NCBI GenBank assembly: GCA_018820005.1
Contig: JAHJOS010000014.1
Coordinates: 1 to 6,057 of the forward strand
DNA from: Alphaproteobacteria bacterium
GTDB lineage: Bacteria > Pseudomonadota > Alphaproteobacteria > Rhizobiales > Devosiaceae
DNA: 6,057 nt
Direction of reading: 5' to 3'
Numbering within the stretch: position 1 is the stretch's first letter; each line of letters begins with the position of its first letter. Positions 1 through 4,697 of this stretch are shown piece by piece. The notes under the pieces are model-generated. The model ran no database searches, was not told the origin of the DNA, and saw only the letters and a program-made list of their open reading frames with translations. The position numbers and the translations under genes were made by a program.

Positions 1-554
1 ATATAGCCGTCAGCCAGCATCTTTTGGTGATGCGGCAGCGTATCGAGCGCGAATTCGGTGGTGGCGATGACCTCGACCTTGGCGCGGTCGAGGAAAGCGC
101 GCGGCAGCAGGGCGGGCGTCGCCAGGGCGGCATCGATGCGGTCGTAAATGGCGTCGGCGGTGGCCGCGCTCAGCTCTTCATCGATGCCAAAGGCCCATTT
201 GAGGGAATGATCGACCCAGGTCTTGGAGGGGGTGCCGGCAAACAGATAGTAATTGGCGGCAAACAGGCGCCAGGCGTCGCGCCCCTTGGCGACCGGCTGG
301 CCATCCTTACGTGGCACGCCCAGGTCATCATAGCTCAGCCCGCGGCTACGCAGCATACGCAGCACATAATGGTCTGGCGTCAGGAACAGCGTCGCGGGAT
401 CAGAAAAGCGCGTGTTGTTGGCGAACCAGGCCGGATCGGTATGGCCATGCGGGCTGATCAGCGGCAGGTCGGCCACCTCGGCATAAAGGTCGCGCGCCAG
501 GCTGCGGGCCAGTTCCGAGGCGGGGAGTAGGCGGTCTGGATGCAGATGTGTCAT
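1..554 (-). CDS. uxaC: Uronate (glucuronate) isomerase, N-terminal part
   Basis: UxaC interconverts D-glucuronate/D-fructuronate and D-galacturonate/D-tagaturonate, the first cytoplasmic step of hexuronate breakdown. Reading the minus strand from the ATG at 554-552 gives 184 uninterrupted codons to the window edge; the family is about 470 residues long, so roughly the first 40% is present. The start region reads M-T-H-L-H-P-D-R-L-L-P, as expected for the family. Residues 31-41 read PLISPHGHTDP, with the metal-binding HxH pair of the amidohydrolase superfamily at His36 and His38. Further family-like blocks are FLTPDHYVLRMLRSRG (57-72), WRLFAANYYLFAGTPS (95-110) and EVIATTEFALDTL (161-173). No strong Shine-Dalgarno lies before 554. 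An in-frame ATG at 593-591 would add 13 residues, but a GGAAG motif abuts it too closely and the extension is not family-like. The gene is divergent from the small-ORF/regulator operon. Identity is from recalled family motifs; the catalytic C-terminal part is outside the window. Confidence 0.93.
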   Translation of the reverse strand, partial: MTHLHPDRLLPASELARSLARDLYAEVADLPLISPHGHTDPAWFANNTRFSDPATLFLTPDHYVLRMLRSRGLSYDDLGVPRKDGQPVAKGRDAWRLFAANYYLFAGTPSKTWVDHSLKWAFGIDEELSAATADAIYDRIDAALATPALLPRAFLDRAKVEVIATTEFALDTLPHHQKMLADGY

Positions 555-636
555 GGGAGTTTCTTGCCATGATCCGGACGCGGAATCAATCATCTTCCAT
601 ACAAGATTCGGGCCAGGGGAATTTTATGTAAATTAA

Positions 637-648
637 CTGCATTTGCAG
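637..648. promoter_or_regulatory. Small palindrome, possible operator for uxaC
   Basis: The bases form CTGCA, a 2-base spacer and TGCAG, a perfect 5-bp-arm palindrome beside the AT-rich patch about 85-95 bases upstream of the uxaC start. Hexuronate genes are commonly controlled by GntR- or LacI-family repressors that bind palindromes. This site does not match a consensus I can name, and palindromes this short occur by chance. It is only a candidate regulatory site. Confidence 0.2.
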
Positions 649-729
649 GTTCGCATTCGCGCCGGGGGCGGTCGGGATTACCCTTTGTGTGTGGGTGAGA
701 ACAGCGCAATGCGGCGACCCGATGGCAGC

Positions 730-749
730 GCCGATCCCTGGGGATCGGC
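730..749. repeat. Perfect 9-bp inverted repeat just upstream of the small-ORF ribosome binding site
   Basis: GCCGATCCC, 2 spacer bases and GGGATCGGC form a perfect dyad of 20 bases, ending 5 bases before the AGGGGA ribosome binding site of the small ORF. There is no T-tract after it on either strand, so it is not a typical intrinsic terminator. It could be an operator, for example for the downstream response regulator or another dimeric regulator, or an mRNA hairpin in the 5' leader. The 2-base spacer is tight for an RNA loop, which slightly favours a protein-binding dyad or a shorter stem with CTGG as loop. Confidence 0.4.
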
Positions 750-754
750 AGACC

Positions 755-760
755 AGGGGA
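755..760 (+). promoter_or_regulatory. Ribosome binding site of the 55-codon ORF
   Basis: AGGGGA lies 9 bases before the ATG at 770, near-ideal spacing. It supports real translation of this short frame and selects 770 as its start over the out-of-frame ATG at 760, which reaches a stop after 13 codons. Confidence 0.6.
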
Positions 761-769
761 TGATCGGAC

Positions 770-937
770 ATGCCGCAACTTGTGACCGACAAAATCGGTG
801 AAACCTATGAAATCGCCCGGGCCCGCGCCAGCCGCGCAGGCCAGATGCACCATCTGCAGGTAATGCTGATGGCTGCCGGCGTGACTGGATTCTGCATCGT
901 GGCCGTAGCCGCGACGGTGATGACCAGTCTCCTTTAG
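770..937 (+). CDS. Small hypothetical membrane protein (55 aa)
   Basis: I do not recognise this protein. The frame runs from ATG 770 to TAG 935-937 and is preceded by a well-placed AGGGGA. Residues 1-30 are polar and basic (including ETYEIARARASRAGQMHH). Residues 31-55 form one hydrophobic stretch, beginning VMLMAAGVTGFCIVAVAA, that would make a single C-terminal membrane helix with the N-terminus probably inside. It ends 50 bases before the response regulator ATG, on the same strand, so co-transcription with the regulator and kinase is likely. By inference it could be an accessory protein of the sensor system, but position is the only support. Against it: the length is short, chance frames are common in GC-rich DNA, and I recall no homologue. 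Confidence 0.5.
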   Translation: MPQLVTDKIGETYEIARARASRAGQMHHLQVMLMAAGVTGFCIVAVAATVMTSLL

Positions 938-971
938 ACAGGACGCGCGGCAGACCTTAATGTGTGGCCAG

Positions 972-978
972 GGAGAAG
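972..978 (+). promoter_or_regulatory. Ribosome binding site choosing the regulator start at 988
   Basis: GGAGAAG lies 9 bases before the ATG at 988. This favours 988 over the upstream in-frame GTG at 964, which would add eight residues not typical of response regulators. Confidence 0.6.
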
Positions 979-987
979 CTGGCTGCC

Positions 988-1659
988 ATGCGCATATTAC
1001 TGGTCGAAGACAATGAAGACCTGGGCGAGGCGATTGAAAAGCGCCTGCGCAGCGCCGGCCATTCGGTGGAATGGGTGCGCGACGGCAATGATGTGGTTTC
1101 GGCCGCCATGGGCGATGATTTCGACGCGGTGGCGCTGGACCTGATGCTGCCCAATCGGGACGGAATCGCCCTGATCGCTGAGTTGCGACGGCGCAAATTC
1201 ACGGCGCCTATCCTGGTGATCACTGCCCGCTCTGAAATCGACGACAAGGTGAGCCTGCTCGACCTCGGTGCAGATGACTATCTGGTCAAGCCGTTCGACC
1301 TGCGTGAGCTGGAAGCCCGGCTGCGCGCCCTGATCCGCCGCACCGGCGGACAAACCAGCAGCACGCTGGCCGCGGGCAATCTTGAGATGGACTTGGCGGG
1401 CCTCAATGCCAGTGTCGGCGGCCGCTCGCTGGAGCTGGGTCGGCGCGAATTCCGGCTGCTGGAAATCCTGGTGACCCACGCCGGCAAGGTGGTGCCCAAG
1501 GAACGGCTGATGAACCAGCTGTTCAATTTTGACGAAGCCGTTTCGGTCAATGCGCTGGAACTGCATATCTCGCGGCTGCGCAAGAAGCTCGAGCCGGCCA
1601 ATATCGAAATCGGAACGGTGCGCGGGGTTGGCTATGTCGTGCGGGTGCCCAATGGGTAG
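988..1659 (+). CDS. OmpR-family response regulator, TctD/QseB-like
   Basis: This is a cytoplasmic transcription factor activated by phosphorylation from its partner kinase, encoded next door. The ATG at 988 gives 223 residues, normal for the family, starting with the classic MRILLVEDN. The receiver domain spans about 1-115: acidic pocket Glu7/Asp8, phospho-acceptor Asp51 in ALDLMLPNRDG, switch Thr79 in VITAR and conserved Lys101 in YLVKPFDLRELEARL. The C-terminal winged-helix domain spans about 125-221: LELGRREFRLLEILVTHAGKVVPKE is the usual first part, followed by a recognition-helix region ending LHISRLRKKL and the hairpin wing VRGVGYVV. All key residues are present. The stop at 1657-1659 is 45 bases before the kinase start, so the two are almost certainly one operon. 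Whether it is orthologous to TctD (tricarboxylate uptake control) or QseB cannot be settled by motif reading; the TctE-type kinase and nearby tctA favour a TctD-like role. Confidence 0.95.
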   Translation: MRILLVEDNEDLGEAIEKRLRSAGHSVEWVRDGNDVVSAAMGDDFDAVALDLMLPNRDGIALIAELRRRKFTAPILVITARSEIDDKVSLLDLGADDYLVKPFDLRELEARLRALIRRTGGQTSSTLAAGNLEMDLAGLNASVGGRSLELGRREFRLLEILVTHAGKVVPKERLMNQLFNFDEAVSVNALELHISRLRKKLEPANIEIGTVRGVGYVVRVPNG

Positions 1660-1692
1660 AGGTTGTGGCGCCCCCTCCGCGCATCCCCCATC

Positions 1693-1698
1693 AAGGGG
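1693..1698 (+). promoter_or_regulatory. Ribosome binding site choosing the kinase start at 1705
   Basis: AAGGGG lies 6 bases before the ATG at 1705 and 3 bases before a tandem in-frame ATG at 1702. The more upstream TTG at 1663 has an AGAGG touching it with no spacer, so 1705 is the best start. Confidence 0.55.
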
Positions 1699-1704
1699 TC
1701 GATG

Positions 1705-4173
1705 ATGGCGCCTGCAAAGTCCTTTTCCATCCGGCGACGCATTCTGGCGTTGGCGCTGATGCTACTGCTGGCGGCGGCGGTGGTGCTGATCGTTTTTATC
1801 CGCGACTACGCGGACCGTTCGGCAGACAGGGCGTTTGACCGCCTGCTGGCGGCATCGGCGCTGACGATTGCCGGCGCGGTTCAGGTGGAAAACGACACGG
1901 TGATCGTGGAACTGCCCTTTGCCTCGTTCGGTATGTTCTCCGGGCGCGATCGGGTGTTCTACGCTGTAGAGACGCCGGGCGGCCGGGCGGTGACCGGCTA
2001 TGAAGATCTCTCGGCCGATCTACCCGAATTGACCTCGGCTGGGCCGGTGTTTGCCGATGTTCAATATCGCGGCGAGCTGGTGCGGGTAGCCAGCGTGGGG
2101 CGGCTGACATCATCTGGCGGCGACGCCACCTGGGTGACCATCCATGTGGCCGAGACGCAGAATGAGCGCGAGGCGCTGGCGGGGGAAATCCTGTCCAATG
2201 CCATTGTGCCGGTGGTGGCGCTGACGCTGCTTGCCATCGGGCTGGTGTGGTTCGGCATCGGGCGCATGTTTGCGCCGCTCTACCAGCTGGAGCAGGAATT
2301 GCGCGGACGGGCGCCGGACGATCTGTCTCCGGTGGACCTGCCGGTGCCAGTGGAAGTGCGCCAGCTGGTGAGCGGGCTCAATGCCTTCATGGCGCGGCTG
2401 GGCAGCGCCATGGAGCGCGTCAGTGGGCTGGTGGCCGAGGCGGCCCATGAGGTGCGCACGCCGCTGGCCTCGCTGCGGGCCCAGGCCGAAGTGGCGATGG
2501 ACGAACAGGATCCCGAGGCGCTGCGCCGCCGAGTGGGGCGCATTCACCAGGGCGCGGTGCAGGCCAGCCAGCTGGTCAGCCAATTGCTGATGGAAGCGAC
2601 GATCTCGCATCGATTGGAGAACCAGGACAGCGACACCACAGCCTTTGGCTCGGTGGTGGAAGATGTGCGTCAGCGGCTCGACCCCGACCAGGCGGGGCGG
2701 CTGGAGGTGAACTTGCCTGAAGCCGCGGCGACGGCGACCATTCGCGGCGACCGGGTGGCGCTGCGCGAGATGGTGCGCAATGTGGTGGACAATGCGCTGG
2801 TCTATTCGGAGGGGCCGGTGGAGATCGATGGGCGCCTGGTGGAGGGCATGATGACCTTTGTCGTGCGCGACCGCGGGCCGGGCATTGCCGAGGCGGAGAA
2901 GAGCCATGTGCTGGAGCGGTTCAAGCGTGGCACGGCCAGCAGTGCCAAAGCCGGCTCGGGCCTTGGGCTCTCCATCGTCAAGCGGGTGGTGGAGGCCCAT
3001 CGCGGCGCGCTGCGGCTGCTGGATAGGGCGGAGGGCGGGCTGGTTGTGGAGATCGACCTGCCCACCGTGGGGCGCACCCCGCGCATGGAGCAATTGCGTA
3101 AAGCCCTGGGTAGCTTTTCGGCCGTGCTGATCTGCCTGATGCTGGCCCAGGCACAGCCGGCGGATGCAGCCGCGACGCGCTATCCCGCGCCAGATGGCAG
3201 CGCCGACACGGTTCTGACGATCGTGGGGGTAACCGACACGCCGCTGTTTGCCCAGTTCATCAGCGCCTTCCAGCAGCAGCGCCCTGATGTGAGCGTGGTC
3301 TATGAGGAGACCGACTCGCTGCCCCTGTTCGAGCGGTATCTCGCCGGCGACATGAGCCCCAAGCCGGATCTGCTGATCAGCTCAGCCGCGGACCTGATGA
3401 TCAAGCTGGCCAATGATGGCCATGCCATTGCCTATGACTCGCCGTGGCTGAGTGGCCTGCCGGACTGGGCGCATTGGCGCAATGAGGTGTTCGGCTTCAC
3501 CTTCGAGCCAGCGGTGATCATCTATAATCCCGACCTGATCGGCGCTGCGGAAGTACCGCGCACCCACCTGACGCTGGCCGAAATGCTGGAGACGCAGACC
3601 GACCGGTTCCGCGGCAAGATCGCCACCTATGATATTGCCTTGAGCGGTGTGGGCTATCTCCTGGCAGCGCAGGACCAGCTGATTTCCAGCAACTTCTGGC
3701 GCCTCGCCGCAGCCTTTGGCCGGGTCAATGCGCGGTTCTCCGGCTCCAGCCCGGCGATCCTGAATGGCGTTGCCGATGGATCGCTGGCGCTGGGCTACAA
3801 TGTGCTTGGCTCCTATGCCTTCGGGCGCAAGGCGAGCGGCGCCAATATCGAAATCGTGGTGCCCGACGACTATGTGCTGGTACTGACGCGCGCCATGCTG
3901 ATCCCGCGCGATGCCCCCTACCCCGAGCTGGGCAAGGCCTTCGTCGATTTCGCGCTGTCGCCGGCGGGGCAAACCATCGCCGCCGGCCCAACGGCCCTTG
4001 GGTCAGTGATGCTGGGCGGCACAGGCGCCTGGACCAGCGAGGCAATCGCCGCCATGGGGCGCGGGGTGATGCAGCCCATCGGACTGGGGCCCTCGCTTAT
4101 GGTGTCGCTGGACCAGCAGCGGCGCAAGCGCTTCCTCGACAGCTGGGGCGAGATCGTTTCTCCCAAGCTGTGA
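1705..4173 (+). CDS. TctE-type sensor histidine kinase fused to a periplasmic solute-binding protein
   Basis: From ATG 1705 the protein has 822 residues; TctE/QseC kinases are about 460. It has a membrane helix at 13-32 after a basic RRR, a periplasmic region at about 33-162 (2CSK_N-like) and a second helix at about 163-186. A HAMP-like linker follows, then the phospho-acceptor helix AAHEVRTPLASL with His248. The ATPase domain has the N box NVVDNA (Asn363), G1 DRGPG (Asp389), F box LERFKRG and G2 GSGLGLS (417-423). The kinase ends as usual near 456 (VEIDLPTVG). Without a stop, at Met461 a secretory-signal-like segment begins: basic RKA, hydrophobic core around 471-483, then QPADAAA. Residues 489-822 resemble an ABC-type type-2 binding protein of the AfuA/FbpA/PgtC kind (TPLFAQFISAFQQQRPDV, PAVIIYNPDL, ALSPAGQTIAAG). 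No lipobox is seen. The binding domain should face the periplasm and may present ligand to the sensor region or be cleaved free. It follows the response regulator in one operon. Ligand unknown. Confidence 0.9.
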   Translation: MAPAKSFSIRRRILALALMLLLAAAVVLIVFIRDYADRSADRAFDRLLAASALTIAGAVQVENDTVIVELPFASFGMFSGRDRVFYAVETPGGRAVTGYEDLSADLPELTSAGPVFADVQYRGELVRVASVGRLTSSGGDATWVTIHVAETQNEREALAGEILSNAIVPVVALTLLAIGLVWFGIGRMFAPLYQLEQELRGRAPDDLSPVDLPVPVEVRQLVSGLNAFMARLGSAMERVSGLVAEAAHEVRTPLASLRAQAEVAMDEQDPEALRRRVGRIHQGAVQASQLVSQLLMEATISHRLENQDSDTTAFGSVVEDVRQRLDPDQAGRLEVNLPEAAATATIRGDRVALREMVRNVVDNALVYSEGPVEIDGRLVEGMMTFVVRDRGPGIAEAEKSHVLERFKRGTASSAKAGSGLGLSIVKRVVEAHRGALRLLDRAEGGLVVEIDLPTVGRTPRMEQLRKALGSFSAVLICLMLAQAQPADAAATRYPAPDGSADTVLTIVGVTDTPLFAQFISAFQQQRPDVSVVYEETDSLPLFERYLAGDMSPKPDLLISSAADLMIKLANDGHAIAYDSPWLSGLPDWAHWRNEVFGFTFEPAVIIYNPDLIGAAEVPRTHLTLAEMLETQTDRFRGKIATYDIALSGVGYLLAAQDQLISSNFWRLAAAFGRVNARFSGSSPAILNGVADGSLALGYNVLGSYAFGRKASGANIEIVVPDDYVLVLTRAMLIPRDAPYPELGKAFVDFALSPAGQTIAAGPTALGSVMLGGTGAWTSEAIAAMGRGVMQPIGLGPSLMVSLDQQRRKRFLDSWGEIVSPKL

Positions 4174-4398
4174 CCGAGCGAGAAATACGCCCCAGCCATG
4201 CACTGGCAGCATGAATAGGACCAAAGTCTGATCATGTCCGGGGTTTTTCGACGTTTAGCGCCAGTCTAGCCATAGCACATGCACCATTCGCATGGCTGTC
4301 CTGTTCTCTGCCCTCTAGTAGAAACGGGAGCGGAGGCCCATCTGTTGTCTCATGAAAGCGGTTCGGCAATCCGGCCGGAGCTTTAGAGGACCTGGACA
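4174..4398. other. Intergenic region before the 56-codon small protein
   Basis: These 225 bases lie between the fusion gene stop and the small ORF. They hold only weak dyads, such as AGCCAT at 4268-4273 pairing with ATGGCT downstream. There is a T-run at about 4244-4248 without a convincing stem before it. I see no clear terminator for the sensor operon and no confident promoter, so the small ORF could be read from its own promoter here or by read-through. Confidence 0.4.
4385..4390 (+). promoter_or_regulatory. Ribosome binding site of the 56-codon ORF
   Basis: AGAGGA lies 8 bases before the ATG at 4399, near-optimal in strength and spacing. It is one of the best translation signals in the window and the main reason for calling the small gene. 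Confidence 0.65.
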
Positions 4399-4569
4399 AT
4401 GAGCAACCCCCGCAAGTCTTTCTTTGCGACCCTTGGCACGTTCGTGGAAGTGTTCGGCAGCGCTGCTGCTGTCTCCCATGCTGTCGATGGTGGGCGTGCG
4501 CCGAAGGCCAAGCATCTGAAGTCTCTCGGTATCGACGTCGACGCTTTCCGTTCGATCGGCAAGAACTAG
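4399..4569 (+). CDS. Conserved-looking small protein (56 aa), function unknown
   Basis: The frame runs from ATG 4399 to TAG 4567-4569 with a strong AGAGGA site and ends about 70 bases before a strong terminator, so it has the signals of a real gene. The protein starts MSNPRKSFFATLGTFVEVFG, continues with a short Ala-rich helix and a basic stretch (GGRAPKAKHLKSLG), and ends LGIDVDAFRSIGKN. The 'LGID..AF..IG' tail resembles the C-termini of small, basic DUF1127-like proteins abundant in alphaproteobacteria; this is a recalled similarity, not a verified hit. There is no signal peptide or clear membrane helix. Its codon use (TCT, CGT, GTT, TCC) is less GC-biased than the neighbouring sensor gene. 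A long antisense frame overlaps it at 4315-4665 but has no supporting signal. A link to the sensor system is possible but unsupported. Confidence 0.72.
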   Translation: MSNPRKSFFATLGTFVEVFGSAAAVSHAVDGGRAPKAKHLKSLGIDVDAFRSIGKN

Positions 4570-4639
4570 CCTCTGGCTAGCCGAGCTGCTGCGGCGTTTT
4601 CCTCCCTGTACGCTGCGCGCTTGCGTCGATCCGACGTGA

Positions 4640-4682
4640 AAAAGCCCGGATGCCTTGATTGGCATCCGGGCTTTTGTTTTTT
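4640..4682 (+). terminator. Intrinsic terminator between convergent genes, probably bidirectional
   Basis: A perfect 15-bp stem (4640-4654 with 4661-4675; core AAGCCCGGATGCC) closes a 6-base TTGATT loop. On the plus strand it is followed by a G and six T, giving a strong Rho-independent terminator for the 56-codon gene. On the minus strand the hairpin is followed by a run of five T (complement of 4639-4643), so it can also stop tctA transcription, whose stop codon is only 22 bases away. Confidence 0.93.
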
Positions 4683-4697
4683 GGCCGGACGCGGACC

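Larger units (their letters stand above)
555..769. other. Divergent intergenic region upstream of uxaC and the sensor operon
   Basis: This 215-base gap separates the uxaC start (minus strand) from the small membrane ORF (plus strand), so it should hold promoters for both directions. It contains an AT-rich patch at about 621-636, which could supply a -10 region for uxaC on the minus strand. It also has a 12-base palindrome at 637-648, a 9-bp inverted repeat at 730-749 and the ribosome binding site of the small ORF at 755-760. Minus-strand open frames cross it, but they lack family resemblance and good start signals. I could not assign a convincing -35/-10 pair on either strand. Confidence 0.6.

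Noticed and set aside
24..530. Plus-strand open frame of 168 codons
   Set aside because: It is antisense to uxaC, whose minus-strand reading shows clear family motifs including HxH; the plus-strand product is low-complexity and unlike any family.
586..853. Two overlapping minus-strand open frames in the intergenic region
   Set aside because: Compositionally Arg/Pro/His-rich, no ribosome binding site I can support, and they overlap the better-supported plus-strand small ORF and the regulatory region.
1663..1704. TTG start at 1663 for the kinase
   Set aside because: Its AGAGG directly touches the codon with no spacer, and the extra 14 residues are not family-like; AAGGGG before 1705 is better placed.
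2110..3093. Minus-strand open frame of 327 codons opposite the kinase
   Set aside because: A shadow of strong codon bias in a GC-rich gene; the product is His/Gln/Arg-rich without domains, while the plus strand encodes all kinase motifs.
4210..4248. Possible terminator after the fusion gene (CATGA/TCATG dyad before a T-run)
   Set aside because: Stem of only 5 bp with a 17-base loop and bases between stem and T-run; not convincing.
4315..4665. Minus-strand open frame of 116 codons
   Set aside because: Starts inside the terminator hairpin, is antisense to the 56-codon gene and has no recognisable features.
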